Positions 41,243 to 50,008 of a stretch of DNA of 64,000 bases are shown here, in pieces; position 1 is the stretch's first letter; every line of letters begins with the position of its first letter. The notes below the pieces were generated by a model. The model was not told where the DNA came from. It saw only the letters and a program-made list of their open reading frames with translations, and made no database searches. Position numbers and translations under genes: made by a program. This DNA is from Streptomyces canus 299MFChir4.1 (GTDB taxonomy: Bacteria; Actinomycetota; Actinomycetes; Streptomycetales; Streptomycetaceae), in NCBI RefSeq assembly GCF_000383615.1, contig NZ_KB911594.1:62001-126000 (forward strand), given 5' to 3'.

Positions 41243-42043
41243 GTGACCACCACTCCAGTCGCCGGCCGGACCACCACCGTGGCCGCGCGCGCCACGGATC
41301 TGTCGAAGATCTACGGACAGGGCGAGACCCAGGTGGTCGCCCTGGACCGGGTCACCGTCGAGTTCCGGCAGGCCGAGTTCACCGCGATCATGGGCCCCTC
41401 CGGTTCCGGCAAGTCCACGCTGATGCACTGCGTGGCCGGCCTCGACACCTTCTCCTCCGGCTCGGTCCGCATCGGCGACACCGAGCTGGGCTCCCTGAAG
41501 GACAAGCAGCTCACCAAACTGCGGCGGGACAAGATCGGCTTCATCTTCCAGGCGTTCAACCTGCTGCCGACCCTGACGGCCCTGGAGAACATCACGCTCC
41601 CGATGGACATCGCGGGCCGCAAGCCGGACAAGGAGTGGCTGGACTCGGTCATCCGGATGATCGGCCTGCGGGACCGGCTCAGCCACCGCCCCGCCCAGCT
41701 CTCCGGCGGCCAGCAGCAGCGCGTCGCCGTCGCCCGGGCCCTCGCGTCCAAGCCCGACATCATCTTCGGTGACGAGCCGACCGGAAACCTCGACTCCCGC
41801 TCCGGCGCCGAGGTCCTGGGCTTCCTGCGCAACTCCGTACGGGAGCTGGGGCAGACGGTCGTCATGGTGACCCACGACCCGGTGGCCGCGGCGTACGCGG
41901 ACCGGGTGGTCTTCCTCGCGGACGGCCGGATCGTGGACGAGATGTACAAGCCCACGGCCGACAACGTGCTCGACTTCATGCGCCTCCTTCCTGGGGGAAA
42001 CCCCCAGACCCCCGAGTTCGACGCGAAGGGCCGTACCTCCTGA
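41243..42043 (+). CDS. MacB/LolD-type ABC exporter, ATP-binding subunit
   Basis: A 266-residue ATPase with Walker A GPSGSGKST, the Q-loop IGFIFQAFNLLPT, the signature LSGGQQQRVAVARAL and Walker B IIFGDEPTGNLDSRSG; all intact. The group pairs with FtsX/MacB-type permeases. Starts at GTG 41243. A palindrome encodes part of its C-terminal tail (LPGGNPQTP). The stop overlaps the permease ATG by one base (TGATG), so they are coupled. Divergent from bldA. Confidence 0.93.
   Translation: MTTTPVAGRTTTVAARATDLSKIYGQGETQVVALDRVTVEFRQAEFTAIMGPSGSGKSTLMHCVAGLDTFSSGSVRIGDTELGSLKDKQLTKLRRDKIGFIFQAFNLLPTLTALENITLPMDIAGRKPDKEWLDSVIRMIGLRDRLSHRPAQLSGGQQQRVAVARALASKPDIIFGDEPTGNLDSRSGAEVLGFLRNSVRELGQTVVMVTHDPVAAAYADRVVFLADGRIVDEMYKPTADNVLDFMRLLPGGNPQTPEFDAKGRTS
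41991..42007. repeat. In-frame palindrome in the ATPase gene
   Basis: CTGGGGG-AAA-CCCCCAG, perfect 7-base arms, in the coding tail of the ATPase. Hairpins of this kind recur in Streptomyces genomes as I remember them. Confidence 0.5.
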
Positions 42044-44571
42044 TGTTCCGCACCGCCCTGCGCAACGTCCTCGCGCACAAGGCCAGACTGCTGATGACCG
42101 TGCTCGCCGTGATGCTCGGCGTGGCGTTCGTGTCCGGCACCCTCGTCTTCACCAACACCATCTCCGAGGCCTACCAGAAGAGTTCGGCCAAGGGCTTCGA
42201 CCAGGTCGACGTGGCCGTCACCGCCAAGTCCGAGGAGGACAAGGGCAACACGATCGGCAAGAGCCACGAGCTCACCCAGCCGATGCTCGACAAGAGCGCC
42301 GAGGTTCCCGGGGCCGCGAACGCCATCGGCGTGGTGAGCGGCTTCACCGCCATCGCCGACAAGGACGGCAAGCTCATCGGCGGCGGCTTCCAGTCGCAGG
42401 GCGGCAACTACTACGGCGCCAAGGACCCCCGGTACCCGCTGGCCGAGGGCACCGCACCGCACGGCGCGAACCAGGTCGCGATCGACTCGGAGACCGCGAA
42501 GCGGGCCGGCTACAAGGTCGGGGACACCGTGCGCATCTCGGTCGACGGCCCGGTCCTCAAGCCCGTAGTCACCGGCATCTTCACCACCGACGACGGCAAT
42601 GTCGCGGCCGGCGGCAGCCTCGCGCTGTTCGACACGGCCACCGCCCAGAAGCTGTTCGGCAAGCCGGGGACGTACGACGAGATCGACGTGAAGGCGGCCT
42701 CCGGCACCTCCCAGGCCGCCCTGCGGGCCGCGCTGGACAAGGCGCTGCCCGCACACCTGGTGGAGACGGAGACCGGCAAGGAACTCGCCGACAACCAGGC
42801 CGAGATGATCTCGGCCTCGATGAGCGGTCTCAAGCAGGGCCTGCTGGTCTTCGCCGGCATCGCGCTGTTCGTCGGCACCTTCATCATCGCCAACACCTTC
42901 ACCATGCTGGTAGCCCAGCGCACCAAGGAGCTGGCGCTGCTCAGGGCGGTCGGCGCGTCCCGTCGGCAGGTCACGCGGTCGGTACTGGTCGAGGCGTTCG
43001 TGGTCGGCCTGATCGCCGCCGTGACGGGTCTGGTGGCCGGCATCGGCATCGGCGCCGGGCTCAGGTCCCTCATGGGCACGCTCGGGGCGACCGTCCCGGA
43101 CGGGCCGCTCATCATCACACCGGGCACGGTCGGCACGGCCCTCGCGGTGGGCGTCCTGATCACCATGCTGGCGGCCTGGCTGCCGGGCCGCAGGGCGGCG
43201 AAGATCCCGCCGGTCGCGGCGATGAGCAGCGTGCACGCGAAGGCGACGACCAAGTCGCTGGTGCTGCGCAACACTCTGGGCGCGCTGTTCAGCGGGGCGG
43301 GGGTCGCCGTGATCCTGGCGGCCACGACGATGGACGGCTCGGACGGCCAGGCCCCCATGGGCATGGGCGCGGTCCTCCTGATCGTCGGCGTCTTCATCCT
43401 CACTCCCCTGCTGTCCCGTCCGCTGATCGCGGCGGCGGCCCCTCTCCTGCGCGTCTTCGGCGTCTCCGGGAAGCTGGCCCGCCAGAACTCGGTGCGCAAC
43501 CCGCGCCGTACGGCCGCCACCGCCTCCGCGCTGATGATCGGTCTCACCCTGATCACCGGCATGACGGTGATGGCGGGCAGCCTCCAGAAGTCGATCGACA
43601 AGATGGCGTCGGCGGCCGTCAAGGCGGACTACGTCGTCTCCATGGCGAACGGCAACGAGCTCTCGCCCGACGTCGAGAAGAAGCTGGCGAAGGTCGACGA
43701 CGTCACCGCCGTCAGCCCGCTGCGCAACGCCGCCTCCCGTATCGACGGCGAGACCGAGTACCTGACCGGTGTCAACGGCTCCGCGATCGGGAAGCTGACC
43801 GACCTGAAGGTCGACAACGGCACCTTCGAGGTCGGCGGCACCCAGGTCGTCGTGGACCAGGACACCGCCAAGTCCCGCGGCTGGAAGGCGGGTTCCGCCT
43901 TCACCGTGCACTACGAGGACGGCAAGGCGCAGCAGCTCACGGTCGCCGGGGTCTACGAGGGCAACGAGCTGATCAGCGGCATCATGGTCGACAGCGCGAC
44001 GCTCACCCCGCATCTGCGCGACGTCTCCGACATGCAGGTCATGCTGAAGACGTCCGACGGCGCGTCCGCCGCGGCCAAGGACAGGCTGGAGAAGGCCCTC
44101 GGCTCCAACCCGGCCATCAAGGTCCAGGACAAGAAGGACCTCTCCGAGTCCATCGCGCAGATGTTCACGCTGATGCTGAACATGCTCTACGGCCTCCTGG
44201 CGATGGCGGTGATCGTCGCGGTCCTCGGCGTCATCAACACCCTGGCCATGTCGGTCTTCGAGCGTTCCCAGGAGATCGGCATGCTCCGCGCGATCGGCCT
44301 GGACCGCAAGGGCATCAAACGGATGGTCCGTCTGGAGTCCCTGGTCATCTCCCTGTTCGGCGGGGTCCTCGGGATCGGACTGGGCGTCTTCTTCGGCTGG
44401 GCGGCCGGTGAGCTGCTCGGCACGAAGATGGCGACGTACGAACTCGTCCTGCCGTGGGCCCGGATGGCGGTGTTCCTGCTGCTCGCGGCGACGGTCGGCA
44501 TCCTCGCCGCGCTGTGGCCGGCCCGCCGGGCGGCCCGCATGAACATGCTGGCGGCGATCAAGGCCGAGTAG
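42043..44571 (+). CDS. ABC exporter permease, FtsX-like
   Basis: An 842-residue permease. TM1 (about 15-35) is followed by a large extracytoplasmic domain (about 40-250), a cluster of three helices with the FtsX signature (AQRTKELALLRAVGASRRQV), a central helix pair, a second periplasmic domain (about 525-700), and three C-terminal helices (RSQEIGMLRAIGLDRKGI). It has two FtsX modules. Its partner ATPase is one base upstream. The exported substrate may be a peptide, lipid or lipoprotein; not determinable here. Bidirectional terminator afterwards. Confidence 0.92.
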   Translation: MFRTALRNVLAHKARLLMTVLAVMLGVAFVSGTLVFTNTISEAYQKSSAKGFDQVDVAVTAKSEEDKGNTIGKSHELTQPMLDKSAEVPGAANAIGVVSGFTAIADKDGKLIGGGFQSQGGNYYGAKDPRYPLAEGTAPHGANQVAIDSETAKRAGYKVGDTVRISVDGPVLKPVVTGIFTTDDGNVAAGGSLALFDTATAQKLFGKPGTYDEIDVKAASGTSQAALRAALDKALPAHLVETETGKELADNQAEMISASMSGLKQGLLVFAGIALFVGTFIIANTFTMLVAQRTKELALLRAVGASRRQVTRSVLVEAFVVGLIAAVTGLVAGIGIGAGLRSLMGTLGATVPDGPLIITPGTVGTALAVGVLITMLAAWLPGRRAAKIPPVAAMSSVHAKATTKSLVLRNTLGALFSGAGVAVILAATTMDGSDGQAPMGMGAVLLIVGVFILTPLLSRPLIAAAAPLLRVFGVSGKLARQNSVRNPRRTAATASALMIGLTLITGMTVMAGSLQKSIDKMASAAVKADYVVSMANGNELSPDVEKKLAKVDDVTAVSPLRNAASRIDGETEYLTGVNGSAIGKLTDLKVDNGTFEVGGTQVVVDQDTAKSRGWKAGSAFTVHYEDGKAQQLTVAGVYEGNELISGIMVDSATLTPHLRDVSDMQVMLKTSDGASAAAKDRLEKALGSNPAIKVQDKKDLSESIAQMFTLMLNMLYGLLAMAVIVAVLGVINTLAMSVFERSQEIGMLRAIGLDRKGIKRMVRLESLVISLFGGVLGIGLGVFFGWAAGELLGTKMATYELVLPWARMAVFLLLAATVGILAALWPARRAARMNMLAAIKAE

Positions 44572-44584
44572 CGGTACGGCACCG

Positions 44585-44615
44585 GGGGCCCGTCACGGAG
44601 GGGGTGGCGGGCCCC
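44585..44615. terminator. Bidirectional terminator
   Basis: 12-base arms (44585-44596 and 44604-44615) with one G·T-type mismatch, between the permease and convergent cfa. Confidence 0.75.
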
Positions 44616-44625
44616 TTGTGTGTGC

Positions 44626-45915
44626 TCAGTTCCAGGTGCGGGCGCGCAGCGGCATCCCGGAGACGCCGGACTCGGGGGTACGGACGGCCAGGACCTGGTT
44701 GACGCCGAGATGGTTGCGTTCGAAGCCGAGGGCGCAGGCGGCCATGTAGAGGCGCCAGACCCGGGCCCGGCCCGGACCGGCCAGCCGGACCGCGCGCTGC
44801 CACTCGGCCTCCAGGTTGGCGACCCAGCGGCGCAGGGTGAGCGCGTAGTGCTCACGGATCGCCTCGACGTCCCGTACCTCGAACCCGGCCCGTTCCAACT
44901 GGGTCACCGTGGAGCCGACGGGGGCGAGCTCGCCGTCGGGGAAGACGTAGGCGTCGATGAACCCGTCGAGGTCGTACGCCGATTCGTCGGACAGCGGGCG
45001 CCGCGCGATCTGGTGGTTGAGCAGCCGCCCACCGGGCGCGAGCAGCCGGTACAGGTCCTCGGCGTACTCCAGGTACTTCTCCGATCCCACGTGCTCGGCC
45101 ATGCCGATGGAGGAGATCGCGTCGTACGGCCCGTCGGCCACGTCGCGGTAGTCCTGTACGCGGATCTCGACCCGGTCGGTCAGTCCGGCGTCGGCGACGC
45201 GCTTGCGGGCGTAGGCCGCCTGCTCCTGGGAGAGGGTGATGCCGACGACGCGCACGCCGTACTCGCGGGCGGCGTGGATCGCCATCGAGCCCCAGCCGCA
45301 GCCGACGTCGAGGAGCCGCTGCCCCGGCTGGAGCGCGAGCTTGCGGCAGACGAGGTCGAGCTTGTCGTGCTGGGCCTGTTCGAGGGTGCCGTCCGGGCTC
45401 GGCCAGTAGGCGCACGAGTACACCATGGACGGGCCGAGGACGGTCTCGTAGAAGCCGTTGCCGACGTCGTAGTGGTGGCTGATGGCGCGCTGGTCGCTGC
45501 GCCTGGTGTGCAGATGGCCCCGGGTGCGGCGGATCTCCTCGCGGGGCGGGGCCGGGGGCAGCGGCAGACCGGCGAGCCGGACGAGTCCGAGCAGCGCGGC
45601 GCGGGTCCCCGGGTCGCGCAGGACCTGGAGCGCGGAGCGGGTGTCGCCACGCTCCCAGACCAGGCCGGAGACCAAGCCGAGAGCGGTGTAGAAGTCGCCC
45701 TCGATGTCGAGGTCCCCGGCGACCCAGGCGCGGGCCAGGCCCAGTTCGCCCGGCTTCCACAGCAGCCGGCGCACGGCGCGGCGGTTGCGTACGAACAGGG
45801 TGGGCGCGTCGGGCGGCCCCGCCGTGGAACCGTCCCAGGCCCGGATCCGAACCGGCAGTTCGGATTCCAGCAGCTGTTCGAGCAGACTCTTCAGCCGCAG
45901 TGCGGCATCCGCCAT
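44626..45915 (-). CDS. cfa: Cyclopropane-fatty-acyl-phospholipid synthase-type methyltransferase
   Basis: Transfers a methylene from AdoMet to an unsaturated acyl chain of membrane phospholipids. The 429-residue protein has an N-terminal lipid-binding part, the AdoMet motif LLDVGCGWGSMAIHAA, VQDYRDV and the bicarbonate/active-site region SIGMAEHVG. The C-terminal HYALTLRRWVANLEA is typical. ATG 45915 has GGAGGTG 6 bases upstream; I therefore reject an earlier in-frame ATG (45978). Convergent with the exporter. Confidence 0.9.
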   Translation of the reverse strand: MADAALRLKSLLEQLLESELPVRIRAWDGSTAGPPDAPTLFVRNRRAVRRLLWKPGELGLARAWVAGDLDIEGDFYTALGLVSGLVWERGDTRSALQVLRDPGTRAALLGLVRLAGLPLPPAPPREEIRRTRGHLHTRRSDQRAISHHYDVGNGFYETVLGPSMVYSCAYWPSPDGTLEQAQHDKLDLVCRKLALQPGQRLLDVGCGWGSMAIHAAREYGVRVVGITLSQEQAAYARKRVADAGLTDRVEIRVQDYRDVADGPYDAISSIGMAEHVGSEKYLEYAEDLYRLLAPGGRLLNHQIARRPLSDESAYDLDGFIDAYVFPDGELAPVGSTVTQLERAGFEVRDVEAIREHYALTLRRWVANLEAEWQRAVRLAGPGRARVWRLYMAACALGFERNHLGVNQVLAVRTPESGVSGMPLRARTWN

Positions 45916-45996
45916 GACCCACACCTCCGTGACGAGGATCCCGGATTTGTCCACTCGGGTAAACAACCGAACGGTCATGGTCAATCCCGGAGAAGG

Positions 45997-46038
45997 CCGA
46001 AGGACCTCCCGCACCACGGATGGCGGGAGGTCCTTCGG
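45997..46038. terminator. Terminator after ndh
   Basis: 16-base perfect arms (45997-46012 and 46023-46038), 10-base loop. It lies just after the ndh stop (46062, minus strand) and upstream of cfa. Confidence 0.82.
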
Positions 46039-46061
46039 GGTGGATCAGCGACCGGAGCGGG

Positions 46062-47438
46062 TCAGGAGGCCTTCGCCTCGGTCTTCTTCGGCTCGGCGGC
46101 CGGCACAGGACGCGCGGCCTCGTAGAACTCCTCGCGCGGGTGCTCCATCGCGCCGAGGGAGACGACCTCGCGCTTGAGGAACATGCCGAGGGTCCAGTCG
46201 GCGAAGACGCGGACCTTGCGGTTCCAGGTCGGCATGGCCAGACCGTGGTAGCCGCGGTGCATGTACCAGGCGAGACGGCCCTTGACCTTGATCTTCATCT
46301 TGCCCATGACGATCATCGCCACGCCCTTGTGCAGGCCGAGACCCGCGACAGCACCCTTGTTGGAGTGGCTGTACTCCTTCTGCGGGAAGCCCCGCATGCC
46401 GGAGATCACGTTGTCGCCGAGGACCCGCGCCTGACGCAGCGCGTGCTGGGCGTTCGGCGGGCACCAGGCGTTCTCGACCCCGGCCTTGCGGGCGGCGACG
46501 TCCGGGACCTGGGCGTTGTCGCCGGCGGCCCAGATGTAGTCGGTGCCCTGGACCTGGAGGGTCGGGGCGGTGTCCACGTGACCGCGCGGGCCCAGCGGAA
46601 GGCCGTAGCGGGCCAGGACCGGGTTCGGCTTGACGCCGGCGGTCCAGACGATGGTGCTGGAGTCGACCTCCAGGCCGTTCTTGAGGACCACGTGGCCGTC
46701 GACGCAGGAGTCCATCGAGGTGGAGAGGTAGATCTCCACGCCCCGGCTCTCCAGGTGCTCCTTGCCGTACTGGCCGAGCTTGGGGCCGACCTCGGGAAGG
46801 ATCTTGTCGGCGGCGTCGACGAGGATGAACCGCATGTCCTCGCGCGAGACGTTGGTGTAGTACTTGGCCGCGTCGCGGGCCAGGTCCTCGACCTCGCCGA
46901 TGGTCTCCGCGCCCGCGAAGCCACCGCCGATGAACACGAAGGTGAGCGCCTTGCGGCGGATCTCCTCGTCGGTCGTGGAGTCGGCCTTGTCGAGCTGCTC
47001 AAGCACGTGGTTGCGCAGGCCGATGGCCTCCTCGATGCCCTTCATGCCGATGCCCTGCTCGGCGAGGCCGGGGATCGGGAAGGTGCGGGAGACCGCGCCG
47101 AGCGCGATCACCAGGTAGTCGAAGGGCAGCTCGTACGCCTCGCCGACCAGCGGGGCGATCGTGGCGACCTTGCGGTCCTGGTCGATGGTGGTGACCCGGC
47201 CGGTGAGCACCTCCGCCTTCGGCAGCACGCGTCGCAGCGGGACGACGACGTGGCGCGGGGAGATGTTGCCGGCGGCGGTTTCGGGGAGGAAGGGCTGGTA
47301 GGTCATGTACGACCGGGGGTCGACGACCGTGACGGTCGCCTCGCCGTAGCGCATCTTCTTGAGAATGCGCCGAGCTGCGTACAGGCCTACGTACCCACCG
47401 CCTACTACGAGGATCCTGGGACGCTCCGTGGTGCTCAT
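46062..47438 (-). CDS. ndh: Type II NADH dehydrogenase
   Basis: A single-subunit NADH:menaquinone oxidoreductase that does not pump protons. The 458 residues have the FAD motif ILVVGGGYVGLYAARRIL, the NADH motif FVFIGGGFAGAETIGE, TAGVKPNP, the second FAD contact IWAAGDNAQVPD, and a C-terminal amphipathic membrane-binding stretch (KVKGRLAWYMHRGYHGLAM). ATG 47438 with no clear ribosome site; a GATACT-like element lies about 15 bases upstream, so a leaderless transcript is possible. Two Rex-type operators lie 240-335 bases upstream, so redox control is likely. Confidence 0.92.
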   Translation of the reverse strand: MSTTERPRILVVGGGYVGLYAARRILKKMRYGEATVTVVDPRSYMTYQPFLPETAAGNISPRHVVVPLRRVLPKAEVLTGRVTTIDQDRKVATIAPLVGEAYELPFDYLVIALGAVSRTFPIPGLAEQGIGMKGIEEAIGLRNHVLEQLDKADSTTDEEIRRKALTFVFIGGGFAGAETIGEVEDLARDAAKYYTNVSREDMRFILVDAADKILPEVGPKLGQYGKEHLESRGVEIYLSTSMDSCVDGHVVLKNGLEVDSSTIVWTAGVKPNPVLARYGLPLGPRGHVDTAPTLQVQGTDYIWAAGDNAQVPDVAARKAGVENAWCPPNAQHALRQARVLGDNVISGMRGFPQKEYSHSNKGAVAGLGLHKGVAMIVMGKMKIKVKGRLAWYMHRGYHGLAMPTWNRKVRVFADWTLGMFLKREVVSLGAMEHPREEFYEAARPVPAAEPKKTEAKAS

Positions 47439-47678
47439 GGCATCGAGTATCCACCTGCCCCAGGGGGGTCGCTCGTGCGCCCCTTCACAAGCTCTTGGAA
47501 GGTGTGTGTTATCCTCCGCGACTCGCGTGATCCACGTCATGGCGCGGAACGGGAACCAGCGTGTAGGGCGACCCGTTGTCAATGCCGCGTGAGCTGCCTC
47601 TCTGTGCCGGAAGGCCACCCGTGAGGGACTCTCGCAGCCCCCTCGCAGAACCCCCTCCCGAGGTCCGCAACCCACCGT

Positions 47679-47694
47679 TTTGAACGTGTTCACA
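47679..47694. promoter_or_regulatory. Rex operator-like site 1
   Basis: TTTGAACGTGTTCACA differs from the Rex operator palindrome TGTGAACGCGTTCACA only at positions 2 and 9. Rex is the NADH/NAD+-sensing repressor of respiratory genes in Streptomyces. Confidence 0.65.
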
Positions 47695-47758
47695 CGGGTG
47701 CCGGACCCCCGGAAGGGCCAACCGGACCCCCTTCGTCGTCCGACAGGGCCAAATTCCT

Positions 47759-47774
47759 TGTGAAGAACTTCACG
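47759..47774. promoter_or_regulatory. Rex operator-like site 2
   Basis: TGTGAAGAACTTCACG matches the core TGTGAA...TTCAC of a Rex operator. It lies 80 bases beyond site 1. Confidence 0.55.
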
Positions 47775-47797
47775 AACTTTCTCGGCGCCACGTCAAA

Positions 47798-47819
47798 GAG
47801 GGGCCCCGAAGGGCCCCTC
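47798..47819. terminator. Terminator after ppx
   Basis: GAGGGGCCC-CGAA-GGGCCCCTC, 9-base arms with a CGAA tetraloop, about 50 bases past the ppx stop on the minus strand, followed there by TTTGACG. Confidence 0.75.
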
Positions 47820-47870
47820 GGACGCGCTCATACGTTGTTCTGCCTGCTCAGCAGAGGTGCCCGGCAGGCC

Positions 47871-48812
47871 CTAAGCAAGGGACCACGCGATGCCGTCGAG
47901 GATGTCGTGCTCGCTCACGACGACCTCCTCGGCACCGATCCGCTCCATGATCGTGAGCAGGACGAGGGCCCCGGCACCGATGACGTCCACGCGCCCCGGA
48001 TGCATGGAGGGCACGGCCGCGCGCTCGGCGTGGGTGGAACGCAGCAGCCACTCGGTGATCTCGCGGACCCGGTCGTGGGAGACCCGGGAGTGGTGGATGG
48101 CCTCGGAGTCGTACTCCGGCAGCTCCTGTGCGATCGCCGACACGGTGGTGACGGACCCGGCGAGCCCCACCAGCGTGCGCGCCTCGCGCAGCGGCACGGT
48201 CTCCTCGGCGAGATCGAGAGCCGCCTCGATGTCGGCCCGCATCGCGGCGATCTGCGCGACGGTGGGCGGGTCGCTGACCACCCCGTCCCGCACCAGGTGC
48301 CGCTCGGTCATCCGCACACAGCCGACGTCCACGGAGCGTGCGGCGCGCACATGGTCGTCGCCCACGACGAACTCCGTCGAACCGCCCCCGATGTCCACGA
48401 CGAGGTACGGCCTGGCCAGATGGTCGCTGCCCGCGAGCTCCCTGGTCGCCCCGGTGAAGGAGAACTCCGCCTCCTGGTCCCCGGTGATGACCTCGGGCTC
48501 GACCCCGAGGATGTCCAGGACCCCGCGCACGAACTCGTCCCGGTTCTCGGCGTCCCGGGAGGCGGAGGTGGCGACGAACCGGAGCCGCTCGGCCCCGCGC
48601 TCCTTGATGACCGCCGCGTACTCCCGGCACGCGGCGAAGGTCCGCTCCAGCGCCTCGGGCGCGAGCCGCCCGGTCCGGTCGACGCCCTGCCCGAGCCGCA
48701 CGATGGTCATACGCCGGTCCAGGTCGACCAGTTCGCCGGTCTCCGGGTCGCAGTCCGCCACGAGGAGGCGGATGGAGTTCGTACCGCAGTCGACGGCGGC
48801 CACGCGGGTCAC
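47871..48812 (-). CDS. Ppx/GppA-family phosphatase
   Basis: A 313-residue actin-fold phosphatase that hydrolyses polyphosphate or pppGpp. N-terminal phosphate loop DCGTNSIRLLVAD, LVVDIGGGSTEFVVG in the second half and GLAGSVTTVSAIAQ are characteristic. It is shorter than E. coli Ppx (no C-terminal HD domain), as expected for actinobacterial Ppx. Start GTG 48812 overlaps the DUF501 stop by 4 bases. Last gene of the leftward run that begins upstream with eno. Confidence 0.9.
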   Translation of the reverse strand: MTRVAAVDCGTNSIRLLVADCDPETGELVDLDRRMTIVRLGQGVDRTGRLAPEALERTFAACREYAAVIKERGAERLRFVATSASRDAENRDEFVRGVLDILGVEPEVITGDQEAEFSFTGATRELAGSDHLARPYLVVDIGGGSTEFVVGDDHVRAARSVDVGCVRMTERHLVRDGVVSDPPTVAQIAAMRADIEAALDLAEETVPLREARTLVGLAGSVTTVSAIAQELPEYDSEAIHHSRVSHDRVREITEWLLRSTHAERAAVPSMHPGRVDVIGAGALVLLTIMERIGAEEVVVSEHDILDGIAWSLA

Positions 48813-49345
48813 TTGGTGTCCTCCTGCTGCTCGGGCAGGGTCACGCAGGCGCCCTTGCGCCACCACTCCGGCAGCATCGCGATCGCCTCGTCGCCCAGCG
48901 GGTTGACGCCAGGGCCCGCGGCCAGCGAATGCCCGACCAGGACGTGCAGGCACTTCACCCGGTCCGGCATGCCACCCGCGCTCGGGAAGCCCTCCAGGAC
49001 CTCGATGGCGTCCCGGCGTGCGAGGTAGTCCTCGTGCGCGGCCCGGTACGCCTTCGCGAGCTCCGGATCGGTCTGCAGCCGCTCCGTCATCTCCTTCATG
49101 ACGCCGTTCGCCTCAAGCGTGCCGATCGCCGAGGCGGCGCGCGGACACGTCAGGTAGTACGTCGTCGGGAACGGCGTGCCGTCCGGCAGCCGGGGCGCGG
49201 TCTCCACGACGTCCGGCTGCCCGCACGGGCACCGGTGCGCGATCGCCCGCAGCCCGCGCGGCGGCCGCCCGAGCTGCTGCTTGAAGGCCTCGACATCCGC
49301 GTCGGTCGGCTCGGTGCGAGGCGTGGTCGGCGGGGGAGTTTCCAT
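48809..49345 (-). CDS. DUF501 protein
   Basis: A 178-residue protein of unknown function, conserved in actinobacteria between eno/divIC and ppx. Cys residues in HRCPCGQPDVVET and YYLTCPRA may bind a metal. LPEWWRKGACVTLP is near the C-terminus. The start is ATG 49345; it overlaps ppx by 4 bases. Confidence 0.85.
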   Translation of the reverse strand: METPPPTTPRTEPTDADVEAFKQQLGRPPRGLRAIAHRCPCGQPDVVETAPRLPDGTPFPTTYYLTCPRAASAIGTLEANGVMKEMTERLQTDPELAKAYRAAHEDYLARRDAIEVLEGFPSAGGMPDRVKCLHVLVGHSLAAGPGVNPLGDEAIAMLPEWWRKGACVTLPEQQEDTK

Positions 49346-49384
49346 CTGCCTGAGCTTGTCTTTCTGCTATCCGTCGAGGTCGGT

Positions 49385-49861
49385 TCACTGGTTGGAGGCG
49401 TCGGACTTGTCGACCCCGTCCCAGACGTTCGCGTACCAAGGGCGGTCGGCCGCGCCCTGGTCGGTGCGGGACTGCCTCGCCGCGTCCGGGTCGACGACGA
49501 TGAAGCCCGTCTCCCCCGGCATCACATAGTGCAGCCGCTGCCGGATCTGCTGCTCAGCGTAGGCGTCGTCCTGCCAGCGCGCCTTGAGGTCGCGCAGCTT
49601 CTCGACCCGCTGGGCGGCCCGCGCCTTCTCCCGCTGGACATCGGCGATCTCGGCGCGCTGGGAGACGTACTGCCTTATCGGGTACGCCAGCGCCACCACC
49701 AGCGTGCACAGCACGAGGGCGAGCAGCGCGGCCCGGCCGGTCAGCCGGGAGCGGCGGGCCTGCCGTTTGGTCTGGGAGCGGTAGACACGGGCCGCGGTCT
49801 GCTCACCGAGCAGCCTGATCCTGGTCGTGGTGGAGAAACGGTCCCGGTCCTTCACGGCCAT
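49385..49861 (-). CDS. divIC: Septum-formation initiator (DivIC/FtsL-like)
   Basis: A 158-residue bitopic cell-division protein. A basic cytoplasmic part (1-40), one membrane helix (LLALVLCTLVVALAYPI), then a coiled coil (QRAEIADVQREKARAAQRVEKL) and a C-terminal extracytoplasmic region ending DASNQ. It probably joins the FtsQ/FtsL complex at the septum. Start ATG 49861, with GGGGAGGC upstream. It lies between eno and DUF501. Confidence 0.85.
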   Translation of the reverse strand: MAVKDRDRFSTTTRIRLLGEQTAARVYRSQTKRQARRSRLTGRAALLALVLCTLVVALAYPIRQYVSQRAEIADVQREKARAAQRVEKLRDLKARWQDDAYAEQQIRQRLHYVMPGETGFIVVDPDAARQSRTDQGAADRPWYANVWDGVDKSDASNQ

Positions 49862-49887
49862 CGGCTCGCCGCCTCCCCTTCTACGTG

Positions 49888-49931
49888 CGTACGTCCCCGC
49901 ACACGGTACGGGACCGGTACGGGGACGTACG
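49888..49931. terminator. Hairpin between eno and divIC
   Basis: 12-base arms (CGTACGTCCCCG at 49888-49899, CGGGGACGTACG at 49920-49931). It probably reduces readthrough from eno into divIC. Confidence 0.65.
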
Positions 49932-49974
49932 TACGACTGGCTAAGGCTTAGCCCTGCCGGGGGCAGGCCTTGAC

Positions 49975-50008
49975 GCCGCTCAGCCCTTGAAGCCGCTCAG
50001 CCCTTGAA
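49975..50008. repeat. 17-base tandem duplication at the eno stop
   Basis: The unit gccgctcagcccttgaa occurs twice in a row (49975-49991 and 49992-50008). It includes the stop codon, so an extra copy of the stop lies out of frame just beyond it. Confidence 0.75.

Larger units (their letters stand above)
47439..47870. other. Upstream region of ndh
   Basis: 432 bases without a gene. It contains two Rex-like operators (47679-47694 and 47759-47774), the ppx terminator at the far end, and an unassigned stretch near 47500-47560 with a run of GTGTGTG. The gap between the operators and the start suggests a long leader or a second promoter. Confidence 0.55.

Noticed and set aside
41311..44013. Long minus-strand frame opposite the ABC exporter genes
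   Set aside because: The plus strand encodes a clear ATPase/permease pair; the minus frame translates to His/Arg/Asp-rich non-protein-like sequence.
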